Positions 11,525-22,789 of a stretch of DNA of 64,000 nucleotides are shown in pieces. Source of the DNA: Cladorhizidae sp. MBARI D1340-BT2 (lineage: Eukaryota; Porifera; Demospongiae; Poecilosclerida; Cladorhizidae); the NCBI GenBank assembly GCA_028752905.1, contig JAQNBH010000013.1:14258816-14322815 (forward strand), given 5' to 3'. The position numbers were made by a program, and so were the translations under genes. Each line of letters starts with the position of its first letter. The first letter of the stretch is position 1. The notes beneath the pieces were generated by a model. The model did not search any database. It was not told where the DNA came from and saw only the letters and a list, made by a program, of their open reading frames with translations.

Positions 11525-12251
11525 GGCGGGACTAATCCATTTGTTCGGGGAAAAAACATTTTTTAAAGATATTTATTCATTCTATAGTATTGTTCATGTA
11601 GTATTTCTATTTCAAGTTTCAGAGCATTTGAATGCTTCACTGCAAAGTTATACACACTTTTGTCCATGCTATTGACTACATAAATTCGAAGTTACGAACC
11701 TGAAAGGAAGATAGAGAACATAATAATGTACTTTTTTCAAGAGCCGTTATCTCAAAATGAGTTATTTCAAGTTTGTGTGCACATAACTGGGCCATGCTTT
11801 GTCCTATATCAACTTTTAATATATCATTTGAAAGCTCTTTTCATACTCTTTCATTTGAATGGAAAGAATCCACTAAAAAAAATCTATGGGGGAGATATTA
11901 GCCCTGGAATGTTGCTAATCATGAGCAAAACACTGACCTTTCTTAAAAATCCATTTTATAAGTTATGATGTTTTCATCCATTCTAAATGCATGTCTGTGG
12001 GTTCTCTAAGTGCTGTCAAAATTGTAAGTGGTTATGTCACACAGGTGTTGAAATAATGTGAAATCACCTTGGTGTCCACAACTGTCCACAACTCTGACCA
12101 GGATGGCGCTAGGTCAAAACTAAATATACCATTGGAAAGCTCTCTGAATGAGCAGCATTTTGGTACTAATTTCAACATCATAGTATATAGAACAAAAAAG
12201 TTATGAACGAATAAAAAAATAAAAAAGTCCCAGAAATGGATTAGTCCCGCC
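11525..12251. mobile_element. Non-autonomous DNA element with perfect TIRs inside the 39-bp array
   Basis: GGCGGGACTAATCCATTT at the left is exactly inverted at the right end (18 bp perfect). TTAA flanks both sides (11521-11524, 12252-12255). TTAA duplication suggests a piggyBac-type element. TA duplication with TIR starting AGGCGGG is equally compatible and would mean Tc1/mariner. The 727-bp interior is AT-rich with no credible transposase. The same 39-bp minisatellite continues on both sides, so the insertion is younger than the array. Confidence 0.85.
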
Positions 12252-12255
12252 TTAA

Positions 12256-12530
12256 CTAGAACCAACAGTGAAGTAGGTGCTTAACAAATAGAGCCAACAG
12301 TGAAGTAGGTGCTTAACAAATAGAGGCTAGAACCAACAGTGCTTAACAAATAGAGGCTAGAACCAACAGTGAAGTAGGTGCTTAACAAATAGAGGCTAGT
12401 GAAGTAGGTGCTTAAAATAGAGGCGAGAGCCAACAGTGAAGTAGGTGTTTAACAAATAGAGGCTAGAGCCAACAGTGAAGTAGGTGCTTAGCTAGAACCA
12501 ACAGTGAAGTACGTGCTTAACAAAAACAAC
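12256..12530. repeat. 39-bp minisatellite, right part, ~7 copies
   Basis: This is the continuation of the array at 10893-11524 after the inserted element. Copies are more degraded, with internal deletions. Confidence 0.93.
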
Positions 12531-12635
12531 AGCTACATGTAGGTGCTAAATATAGCAGCCACCTTAGAAACCAGCTTTTATGGTATATACAACATATTGA
12601 TGCCTGGCTGGCTCGGCAATAACCTCTCCACTGAC

Positions 12636-12688
12636 TTCTCTGGAATAGTAACCATGCCATCTAAGGTCACAAAGCATGTGTGAGACTT
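12636..12688 (-). CDS. Putative coding exon b of unassigned minus-strand gene
   Basis: The acceptor TTCTTCTAG is followed by two bases completing Glu and then VSHMLCDLRWHGYYSRE, ending in phase 0 before GTCAGT. It joins in phase both to exon a (13732-13792) and to exon c (8921-9027). If the donor is not used, the frame runs on to a stop at about 12587 with a Tyr-rich tail (QYVVYTIKAGF), an alternative terminal exon. Confidence 0.35.
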
Positions 12689-12741
12689 CTAGAAGAACAC
12701 GATCGTTTATTTTCTTGTTTGAACAAAAGACAATAATGAAA

Positions 12742-12850
12742 TGTTTATGTATATATATATACACAATATATATACATACATGCAGTACATATGTGTATAT
12801 GCATATAATATATATGTACATACATGCAGTACATATAAGTAAATGTACAT
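12742..12850. repeat. AT-rich palindromic low-complexity
   Basis: TATATATATACACAATATAT and CATACATGCAGTACATATGT runs can fold back on themselves. No gene was seen. Confidence 0.7.
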
Positions 12851-13343
12851 GTATGTATAATGTCAGTGCTTCTGTGGTTTTATGAAAGGGGGCATAATAA
12901 TCTGGATTTGTGAAAGAGGAGGAGTCAGGTGGATGTGTAAAAGATTAAATGAGTGATTAGCTGCATTTGAGTGGGGGGATCCCCTGCCTTCCCTCTTTCA
13001 GAAAGAAAGTGTGTGCGTGTGTGCATGTGTTAATTATATTCAAAAACAACAAAAAAGGTTTTATTAGGAAAAGAAACAAAACTGTACCCATGTGGACCAC
13101 GCCCAGTTTGGTGGACCACACCCAGTTTCATGGACCTTTACCATTTTAAATCATCATGTGCATGTACACCAATGAATATTGATTTTTTAAATGGCAAACT
13201 GCCATGCAAGTAGTCTCCGTGGGTACAGCTGTTTCATTTCATGTTTAACAAATTAACACAAAAACACTTTTTATTTGTTTATTTAGCCATGTTGTTTCTG
13301 TTGGTGGCAGGGTGAATGGTGGAGGACTCATCAAATCAGAGTT

Positions 13344-13501
13344 CTACAAAGTCCAACTCGGAGCTACAAGACATTTGACATATTTTCCCAATGTAGAGAT
13401 TCTTCCTGTTGCTGACTCGTGTAGAAGAACACGACACGTCTTGTGGCTTTTGTTGACTCTGCCCATATATAGCTTGCTCATATCATCTGCTACGTAGAAA
13501 T
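13344..13501 (-). CDS. Possible alternative coding exon (minus strand)
   Basis: After the acceptor GACATGTGCAG the minus strand is open for about 50 codons: FYVADDMSKLYMGRVNKSHK, then TCRVLLHESATGRISTLGKY, to TAG at 13344-13346. It starts with two bases, so it also fits the phase of exon a at 13732-13792. No convincing donor in the phase needed for the next exon was found, so it may be an alternative end. The plus strand is open here too. Confidence 0.25.
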
Positions 13502-13731
13502 CTGCACATGTCATATCTTGTTGCTATTTTTGACGATACTCATGTAGGGTCAGCTTCAGGCACTAGGCAACGGCTGCACAGGAGAACTCCACCAACCAAA
13601 CGGCAGATGTTTTGGAACAGAATCAGCTGTAGCCTTTTTTGGACTTGCTAACAGTTTCCTAAGAGTGAGAACTCCACCAACCAAACAGCAGGTGAGCACG
13701 AGTCCTTCATTCTGCTTAAAATACAACACAC

Positions 13732-13792
13732 CTGTTAGCTTGATTGCTTCAGTGATGAAGTTACTCACCACGTGAGTCTTACCAAACATTTT
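13732..13792 (-). CDS. Putative coding exon a of unassigned minus-strand gene
   Basis: On the minus strand an acceptor (TTGCTTGTAG) precedes AAA ATG TTT GGT. The translation KMFGKTHVVSNFITEAIKLT ends in phase 1 at G before GTGTGT. The internal ATG (13787-13789) could be a start. The open phase fits the exon at 12636-12688. No family is recognised. Confidence is limited because exons were found by eye from splice motifs and frame. Confidence 0.35.
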
Positions 13793-13896
13793 CTACAAGC
13801 AAGAAGCAGAGTCGCCATGGACACGTGTTGGAATGTTTTGGAATCTTCAGGTGTTGAAGTTGTTATGATTGGATCCATTGTACTTCAATTATGGGG

Positions 13897-13913
13897 TGGG
13901 GGGGGGGGGGGGG
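13897..13913. repeat. Poly-G tract
   Basis: A G homopolymer of about 17 is broken once by T. Similar tracts occur at 29721-29741, 48209-48242 and 57858-57866. Length is likely unreliable in sequencing. Confidence 0.8.
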
Positions 13914-14034
13914 GATTCCTGTCCGCCATTTCAAAAAAGACAAACCAATGTGGGGAATGAACCAATGTGGGGAATGCTGGTGTATTCCCTGTCATGTAGT
14001 TATCTGCCCACTGAGAGAGAACAAGTCTAGCCTC

Positions 14035-14215
14035 TGGGGCTTGGTGGGTGTGGCAGGTGTTTAAGTAGGGCTGTTAGGAGCTGGGACTTGGTGCTTGTGT
14101 GGGTGTGGCAGGTGTTTGTTTAAGGACTGTTAGCAGCTGGGGCTAGGCCTGTTAGGAGCTGCTTGGTGCATATGTAGGTATGGAAGGTTTAATTAGGATC
14201 TGTTAGGAGGTGATA
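14035..14215. repeat. ~50-65-bp diverged repeat, 3 copies
   Basis: The words GCTTGGTGGGTGTGGCAGGT and CTGTTAGGAGCTG recur three times with variable spacing. Confidence 0.7.
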
Positions 14216-14332
14216 AAGACACTAATTGCATTGATCATTCACTCTGTTCCTGAAGCCATGCTTACTGATTGCTTAACTGTTGCTGGCTACTCCCACATCC
14301 TCTATATTAGGATCTGTCCCTCCAGTAGTAAT

Positions 14333-17300
14333 CATGTCGAATTTGTCATCATTAGAATGCTAATACCATGAGCTGCCATCATTAGGATGCTAATACCATG
14401 AGCTGCCATCATTAGAATGCTAATACCATGAGCTGCCATCATTAGAATGCTAATACCATGAGCTGTCATCATTGGAATGCTAATACCATGAGCTGTCATC
14501 ATTAGAATGCTAATACCATGAGCTGTCATCATTAGAATGCTAATACCATGAGCTGTCATCATTAGAATGCTAATACCATGAGCTGCCATCATTAGAATGC
14601 TAATACCATGAGCTGCCATCATTAGAATGCTAATACCATGAGCTGCCATCATTAGAATGCTAATACCATGAGCTGTCATCATTAGAATGCTAATACCATG
14701 AGCTGCCATCATTAGAATGCTAATACCATGAGCTGTCATCATTAGAATGCTAATACCATGAGCTGTCATCATTAGAATGCTAATACCATGAGCTGCCATC
14801 ATTAGAATGCTAATACCATGAGCTGCCATCATTAGAATGCTAATACCATGATCTGCCATCATTAAAATGCTAATACCATGAGCTGCCATCATTAGAATGC
14901 TAATACCATGAGCTGTCATCATTAGAATGCTAATACCATGAGCTGCCATTAGAATGCTAATACCATGAGCTGCCATCATTAGAATGCTAATACCATGAGC
15001 TGTCATCATTAGAATGCTAATACCATGAGCTGCCATCATTAGAATGCTAATACCATGAGCTGTCATCATTAGAATGCTAATACCATGAGCTGTCATCATT
15101 AGAATGCTAATACCATGAGCTGTCATCATTAGAATGCTAATACCATGAGCTGCCATCATTAGAATACTAATACCATGATCTGCCATCATTAAAATGCTAA
15201 TACCATGAGCTGCTATCATTAGAATGCTAATACCATGAGCTACCATCATTAGAATGCTAATACCATGAGCTGCCATCATTAGAATGCTAATACCATGAGC
15301 TGTCATCATTAGAATGCTAATACCATGAGCTGCCATCATTAGAATGCTAATACCATGAGCTTCCATCATTAGAATGCTAATACCATGAGCTGCCATCATT
15401 AGAATGCTAATACCATGAGCTGCCATCATTAGAATGCTAATGCCATCATTAGAATGCTAATACCATACCATGAGCTGTCATCATTAGAATGCTAATACCA
15501 TGAGCTGCCATCATTAGAATGCTAATACCATGAGCTGCCATCATTAGAATGCTAATACCATGAGCTGTCATCATTAGAATGCTAATACCATGAGCTGTCA
15601 TCATTAGAATGCTAATACCATGAGCTGCCATCATTAGAATGCTAATACCATGAGCTGCCATCATTAGAATGCTAATACCATGAGTTGTCATCATTAGAAT
15701 GCTAATACCATGAGCTGCCATCATTAGAATGCTAATACCATGAGCTGCCATCATTAGAATGCTAATACCATGAGCTGTCATCATTAGAATGCTAATACCA
15801 TGAGCTTCATCATTAGAATGCTAATACCATGAGCTGCCATCATTAGAATGCTAATATCATGAGCTGCCATCATTAGAATGCTAATACCATGAGCTTTCAT
15901 CATTAGAATGCTAATACCATGAGCTGCCATCATTAGAATGCTAATACCATGAGCTGCCATCATTAGAATGCTAATACCATGAGCTGCCATCATTAGAATG
16001 CTAATACCATGAGCTGCCATCATTAGAATGCTAATACCATGAGCTGCCATCATTAGAATGCTAATACCATGAGCTGCCATCATTAGAATGCTAATACCAT
16101 GAGCTGCCATCATTAGAATGCTAATACCATGAGCTGCCATCATAAGAATGCTAATACCATGAGCTGCCATCATTAGAATGCTAATACCATGAGCTGCCAT
16201 CATAAGAATGCTAATACCATGAGCTGCCATCATTAGAATGCTAATACCATGAGCTGCCATCATAAGAATGCTAATACCATGAGCTGTCATCATTAGAAAG
16301 CTAATACCATGAGCTGTCATCATTAGAATGCTAATACCATGAGCTGCCATCATTAGAATGCAATACCATGAGCTGTCATCATTAGAATGCTAATACCATG
16401 AGTTGTCATCATTAGAATGCTAATACCATGAGTTGTCATCATTAGAATGCTAATACCATGAGCTGCCATCATTAGAATGCTAATACCATGAGCTGTCATC
16501 ATTAGAATGCAATACCATGAGCTGTCATCATTAGAATGCTAATACCATGAGCTGTCATCATTAGAATGCTAATACCATGAGCTGTCATCATTAGAAAGCT
16601 AATACCATGAGCTGTCATCATTAGAAAGCTAATACCATGAGCTGTCATCATTAGAATGCTAATACCATGAGCTGCCATCATTAGAATGCTAATACCATGA
16701 GCTGCCATCATTAGAATGCTAATACCATGAGCTGCCATCATTAGAATGCTAATACCATGAGCTGCCATCATTAGAATGCTAATACCATGAGCTGCCATCA
16801 TTAGAATGATAATACCATGAGCTGCCATCATTAGAATGATAATACCATGAGCTGCCATCATAAGAATGCTAATACCATGAGCTGCCATCATTAGAATGCT
16901 AATACGATGAGCTGCCATCATAAGAATGCTAATACCATGAGCTGCCATCATTAGAATGCTAATACCATGAGCTGCCATCATAAGAATGCTAATACCATGA
17001 GCTGTCATCATTAGAAAGCTAATACCATGAGCTGTCATCATTAGAATGCTAATACCATGAGCTGCCATCATTAGAATGCTAATACCATGAGCTGCCATCA
17101 TTAGAATGCAATACCATGAGCTGTCATCATTAGAATGCTAATACCATGAGCTGTCATCATTAGAATGCTAATACCATGAGCTGTCATCATTAGAATGCTA
17201 ATACCATGAGCTGTCATCATTAGAATGCTAATACCATGAGCTGTCATCATTAGAATGCTAATACCATGAGCTGTCATCATTAGAATGCAATACCATGAGC

Positions 17301-17775
17301 TGTCATCATTAGAATGCTAATACCATGAGCTGTCATCATTAGAATGCTAATACCATGAGCTGTCATCATTAGAATGCTAATACCATGAGCTGCCATCATT
17401 AGAATGCTAATACCATGAGCTGCCATCATAAGAATGCTAATACCATGAGCTGTCATCATTAGAAAGCTAATACCATGAGCTGTCATCATTAGAATGCTAA
17501 TACCATGAGCTGCCATCATAAGAATGCTAATACCATGAGCTGCCATCATTAGAAAGCTAATACCATGAGCTGCCATCATAAGAATGCTAATATCATGAGC
17601 TGTCATCATAAGAATGCTAATACCATGAGCTGCCATCATAAGAATGCTAATACCATGAGCTGCCATCATTAGAATGCTAATACCATGAGCTGCCATCATA
17701 AGAATGCTAATACCGTGAGCTGTCATCATTAGAAAGCTAATACCATGAGCTGCCATCATTAGAATGATAATATCA
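14333..17775. repeat. 30-bp minisatellite, ~115 copies (3.4 kb)
   Basis: The unit is CATGAGCTGCCATCATTAGA followed by ATGCTAATAC. Variants include GCC/GTC, TTAGAATG/TAAGAATG and GAATG/GAAAG. The period is a multiple of three and the minus strand is open, reading MMAAHGISIL per unit. Single-base or unit-length slips break it into frames of 111-365 codons. The TAAGAATG and GAAAGC variants cluster in the right third, showing local amplification of subtypes. Confidence 0.97.
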
Positions 17776-17877
17776 AGAGCTGCAGTTTGGCTGAACCATT
17801 GAAGTAAGTAGACCAAAGCCACTCTGGACTAGGTCTATAACATGGCTACAGCTAATACCATGAGCTGTCAAAGGAAA

Positions 17878-18080
17878 GCCCTTCCTAGTGGGTGTGGTGT
17901 CTGTGCAGCCTTCCTAGTGGGTGTGGTGTCTGTGCAGCCTTCCTAGTGGGTGTGGTGTCTGTGCAGCCTTCCTAGTGGGTGTGGTGTCTGTGCAGCCTTC
18001 CTAGTGGGTGTGGTGTCTGTGCAGCCTTCCTAGTGGGTGTGGTGTCTGTGCAGCCTTCCTAGTGGGTGTGGTGTCTGTGG
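17878..18080. repeat. 29-bp minisatellite, 7 near-identical copies
   Basis: The unit is CCTTCCTAGTGGGTGTGGTG followed by TCTGTGCAG. Copies are almost identical, which suggests recent expansion. Confidence 0.93.
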
Positions 18081-18484
18081 AGCCTTCCAGCAACCAGCAG
18101 TGAATCTGGTATATATAATTATGTATATCTCCATTCCTTCAACAGGGATTGGATCCAGAATTTTCACAGCGACGGGTATGCTAGTAGGGTTGACTACTTG
18201 TACGGGATGGGGAGTGGGAGGGAGGGGGAGGGAGGGAGTGATGCTCCCAGAATGTTTTCTTTCTTCAAATTTCTGATATTACTAGTGCATAGAATAATTT
18301 TTAATGTTGCGCTGAAGTTTGCTGAGCTCAGCTCTGTGTAGGCAGGAAATGAAAGTCACAGTTGTGTGGCTCAAGCCAGAGCAGCCTGCAGGCATGGCCG
18401 AGGGGCAAGTGTTGTGAGACCATGTGGAGCTCACAATAGTGTAACAAGGCAAGAGAAAACCTCCTGTGGGAACTCAATCATGGC

Positions 18485-18618
18485 TCCTTGAACAGGCACA
18501 GCAGGCACCTTTGGCCGACTTTGAACGAGCACAGCAACCCATCTTCGCTGACTTTGAACGAGCAAAGCAGATCACCTTCGGCTGACTTTGAACAGGCCGC
18601 CTCGGGTTGACTTTGAAT
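18485..18618. repeat. Degenerate ~37-bp repeat, ~4 copies
   Basis: The words GACTTTGAACGAGCACAGCA and CACCTTCGGCT recur just before the 43-bp array. Confidence 0.65.
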
Positions 18619-21600
18619 GGTGAGCAGACCAAGCTATGTCAGGCCAGGCATACAGCAGAGAGGTGAGCAGACCAAGCTATGTCAGGCCAGGCATACAGCA
18701 GAGAGGTGAGCAGACCAAGCTATGTCAGGCCAGGCATACAGCAGAGAGGTGAGCAGAGCAAGCTATGTCAGGCCAGACATACAGCAGAGAGGTGAGCAGA
18801 CCAAGCTATATCAGGCCAGACATACAGCAGAGAGGTGAGCAGACCAAGCTATGTCAGGCCAGGCATACAGCAGAGAGGTGGGCAGACCAAGCTATGTCAG
18901 GCCAGGCATACAGCAGAGAGGTGAGCAGACCAAGCTATGTCAGGCCAAGCATACAGCAGAGAGGTGAGCAGACCAAGCTATGTCAGGCCAAGCATACAGC
19001 AGAGAGGTGAGCAGACCAAGCTATGTCAGGCCAGACATACAGCAGAGAGGTGAGCAGACCAAGCTATGTCAGGCCAAGCATACAGCAGAGAGGTGAGCAG
19101 AGCAAGCTATGTCAGGCCAGGCATACAGCAGAGAGGTGGGCAGAGCAAGCTATGTCAGGCCAGGCATACAGCAGAGAGGTGAGCAGACCAAGCTATGTCA
19201 GGCCAGACATACAGCAGAGAGGTGAGCAGACCAAGCTATGTCAGGCCAGGCATACAGCAGAGAGGTGAGCAGACCAAGCTATGTCAGGCCAGACATACAG
19301 CAGAGAGGTGGGCAGACCAAGCTATGTCAGGCCAGGCATACAGCAGAGAGGTGAGCAGACCAAGCTATGTCAGGCCAAGCATACAGCAGAGAGGTGAGCA
19401 GACCAAGCTATGTCAGGCCAGGCATACAGCAGAGAGGTGAGCAGACCAAGCTATGTCAGGCCAGACATACAGCAGAGAGGTGAGCAGACCAAGCTATGTC
19501 AGGCCAGGCATACAGCAGAGAGGTGAGTAGACCAAGCTATGTCAGGCCAGGCATACAGCAGAGAGGTGAGCAGACCAAGCTATGTCAGGCCAGGCATACA
19601 GCAGAGAGGTGGGCAGACCAAGCTATGTCAGGCCAGGCATACAGCAGAGAGGTGAGCAGACCAAGCTATGTCAGGCCAGGCATACAGCAGAGAGGTGAGC
19701 AGACCAAGCTATGTCAGGCCAGACATACAGCAGAGAGGTGAGCAGACCAAGCTATGTCAGGCCAGGCATACAGCAGAGAGGTGGGCAGACCAAGCTATGT
19801 CAGGCCAGGCATACAGCAGAGAGGTGAGCAGACCAAGCTATGTCAGGCCAGGCATACAGCAGAGAGGTGAGCAGACCAAGCTATGTCAGGCCAGACATAC
19901 AGCAGAGAGGTGAGCAGACCAAGCTATGTCAGGACAGACATACAGCAGAGAGGTGGGCAGAGCAAGCTATGTCAGGCCAGACATACAGCAGAGAGGTGAG
20001 CAGACCAAGCTATGTCAGGCCAGGCATACAGCAGAGAGGTGAGCAGACCAAGCTATGTCAGGCCAGACATACAGCAGAGAGGTGAGCAGAGCAAGCTATG
20101 TCAGGCCAGGCATACAGCAGAGAGGTGGGCAGACCAAGCTATGTCAGGCCAGGCATACAGCAGAGAGGTGAGTAGACCAAGCTATGTGCATACAGCAGAG
20201 AGGTGAGCAGAGCAAGCTATGTCAGGCCAGACATACAGCAGAGAGGTGAGCAGACCAAGCTATGTCAGGCCAGACATACAGCAGAGAGGTGAGCAGACCA
20301 AGCTATGTCAGGCCAGACATACAGCAGAGAGGTGAGCAGAGCAAGCTATGTCAGGCCAGGCATACAGCAGAGAGGTGAGCAGACCAAGCTATGTCAGGCC
20401 AGACATACAGCAGAGAGGTGAGCAGACCAAGCTATGTCAGGCCAGACATACAGCAGAGAGGTGAGCAGAGCAAGCTATGTCAGGCCAGGCATACAGCAGA
20501 GAGGTGAGTAGACCAAGCTATGTCAGGCCAGACATACAGCAGAGAGGTGAGCAGACCAAGCTATATCAGGCCAGACATACAGCAGAGAGGTGAGCAGACC
20601 AAGCTATGTCAGGCCAGACATACAGCAGAGAGGTGAGCAGACCAAGCTATGTCAGGCCAGGCATACAGCAGAGAGGTGAGTAGACCAAGCTATGTCAGGC
20701 CAGGCATACAGCAGAGAGGTGAGCAGAGCAAGCTATGTCAGGCCAGGCATACAGCAGAGAGGTGAGTAGACCAAGCTATGTCAGGCCAGACATACAGCAG
20801 AGAGGTGAGCAGAGCAAGCTATGTCAGGCCAGGCATACAGCAGAGAGGTGAGTAGACCAAGCTATGTCAGGCCAGACATACAGCAGAGAGGTGGGCAGAG
20901 CAAGCTATGTCAGGCCAGACATACAGCAGAGAGGTGAGCAGACCAAGCTATGTCAGGCCAGGCATACAGCAGAGAGGTGAGCAGACCAAGCTATGTCAGG
21001 ACAGACATACAGCAGAGAGGTGAGCAGACCAAGCTATGTCAGGCCATGACATACAGCAGAGAGGTGAGCAGACCAAGCTATGTGCATACAGCAGAGAGGT
21101 GAGCTATGTCAGGCCAGGCATACAGCAGAGAGGTGGGCAGAGCAAGCTATGTCAGGCCAGACATACAGCAGAGAGGTGAGCAGAGCAAGCTATGTCAGGC
21201 CAGGCATACAGCAGAGAGGTGAGCAGAGCAAGCTATGTCAGGCCAGGCATACAGCAGAGAGGTGAGTAGACCAAGCTATGTCAGGCCAGACATACAGCAG
21301 AGAGGTGGGCAGACCAAGCTATGTCAGGCCAGGCATACAGCAGAGAGGTGGGCAGACCAAGCTATGTCAGGCCAGACATACAGCAGAGAGGTGAGTAGAC
21401 CAAGCTATGTCAGGCCAGGCATACAGCAGAGAGGTGGGCAGACCAAGCTATGTCAGGCCAGGCATACAGCAGAGAGGTGAGCAGACCAAGCTATGTCAGG
21501 CCAGACATACAGCAGAGAGGTGGGCAGAGCAAGCTATGTCAGGCCAGACATACAGCAGAGAGGTGAGCAGACCAAGCTATGTCAGGCCAGGCATACAGCA

Positions 21601-22020
21601 GAGAGGTGGGCAGAGCAAGCTATGTCAGGCCAGACATACAGCAGAGAGGTGAGCAGAGCAAGCTATGTCAGGCCAGGCATACAGCAGAGAGGTGAGCAGA
21701 GCAAGCTATGTCAGGCCAGGCATACAGCAGAGAGGTGAGTAGACCAAGCTATGTCAGGCCAGACATACAGCAGAGAGGTGGGCAGACCAAGCTATGTCAG
21801 GCCAGGCATACAGCAGAGAGGTGGGCAGACCAAGCTATGTCAGGCCAGACATACAGCAGAGAGGTGAGTAGACCAAGCTATGTCAGGCCAGGCATACAGC
21901 AGAGAGGTGGGCAGACCAAGCTATGTCAGGCCAGGCATACAGCAGAGAGGTGAGCAGACCAAGCTATGTCAGGCCAGGCATACAGCAGAGAGGTGAGTAG
22001 ACCAAGCTATGTCAGGCCAG
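18619..22020. repeat. 43-bp minisatellite, ~79 copies (3.4 kb)
   Basis: The unit is GTGAGCAGACCAAGCTATGT, CAGGCCAGGCATACAGCAGA and GAG. Binary variants (CC/GC after GCAGA, GGCAT/GACAT, GAGCAG/GGGCAG) mark subtypes. Translated segments starting at 21235 and 21708 are identical, showing a 473-bp higher-order unit (11 x 43). Stop codons every six units cause the repeated 81-codon frames, which are not genes. Confidence 0.97.
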
Positions 22021-22223
22021 ACAAGTCTGCAGTACTTCAGTTGAAACGTTGATTTTAAAATAAAAAAATCCAAATTAAATCCTCAAATCAATTAGCGTAA
22101 GTGGGAAGTGAATAATTAGCATAACTAATACTAGGTTAACACAGCCGTACAGGACCCCGCCCTAAACTAAGTATTTGATGTCTGCTGAAAATATCATTCA
22201 AGTTTGGATTAATGAGTGCTAAC

Positions 22224-22347
22224 CATTTCAGCTTGATTCTGAGGTAGACACAGCTTGCCACAGCCAAGGCGATGGTGAGGACTTGGATGATGGCAGCGCC
22301 TGCTATCACGGGACCCAGGATGAGGGCAGAGCACGTCACACCCTCTG
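22224..22347 (-). CDS. Transmembrane exon, joins in phase to signal-peptide exon
   Basis: The acceptor is ATCTACAG on the minus strand, and the first two bases complete the codon left open by the exon at 24701-24767. The translation EGVTCSALILGPVIAGAAII continues QVLTIALAVASCVYL and then RIKLK. This gives one Cys just outside the membrane, about 28 hydrophobic residues, and a basic stop-transfer signal. After signal cleavage the ectodomain would be only about 10 residues. That layout recalls the immune adaptors DAP10/DAP12/FcR-gamma, but no acidic residue is present in the membrane segment and no ITAM was found. The donor (ATG before GTTAGC) is weak, so the exact 3' end is uncertain. Downstream exons would lie beyond the 43-bp array. 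One phase-compatible candidate starts at 18180 (minus) with IPVAVKILDPIPVEG. Confidence 0.45.
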
Positions 22348-22384
22348 CTGTAGATACACACAAAGCAACACAGTGTAATGTCAG

Positions 22385-22740
22385 GGCTCTATATAGTTAG
22401 GGACTCTATATAGAATTAGGGGGTCTGTGTAGAGAAAGACGTTATGTAGAGTAAGGACTGTATATAGAATTAGGGTGTATGTAGAGTTAGACTTGGATCC
22501 TACATAGAGTTAGGGTCTTTATATAGAGCAGGGTAGGATTGACATCATGTAGATAAAGACTCAAGATAGAATTAGAGCTCTGTATAGAGTTAGGGTCCTG
22601 CATAGAGTTGACTGTACGTCAGGTTTGCGATCTATATAGAGTTAGAAATCCATATAGCTCTCTATAGAATTGGGATCTATATGGAATTATGTTCTATATA
22701 TTCTATGTAGTCTCTATATTTCTGTACAGTAGCTCTAAAT
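22385..22740. repeat. Degenerate repeat of TATATAGAGTTAGGG type
   Basis: About 12 diverged copies of a 25-35-bp word with CTATATAGA(G/A)TTAGG occur. No gene was seen. Confidence 0.65.
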
Positions 22741-22789
22741 ATATTTAGGGCTTTAGGGGATTCTGGGGGAGAGTCGGAAATCAGTTAGG

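Noticed and set aside
12564..12700. ITAM-like tail (YYSREV ... YVVYTI)
   Set aside because: Spacing and residues do not fit YxxL/I twice, and a good donor lies before the second Tyr cluster.
14332..17822. Minus-strand frames reading MMAAHGISIL repeats
   Set aside because: This is the 30-bp array. The frame is broken by unit slips, there is no flanking coding sequence, and nucleotide variants look unselected.
18765..21953. Series of identical 81-codon frames
   Set aside because: The 43-bp array regularly regenerates ATG and stop positions every six units. These are not separate genes.
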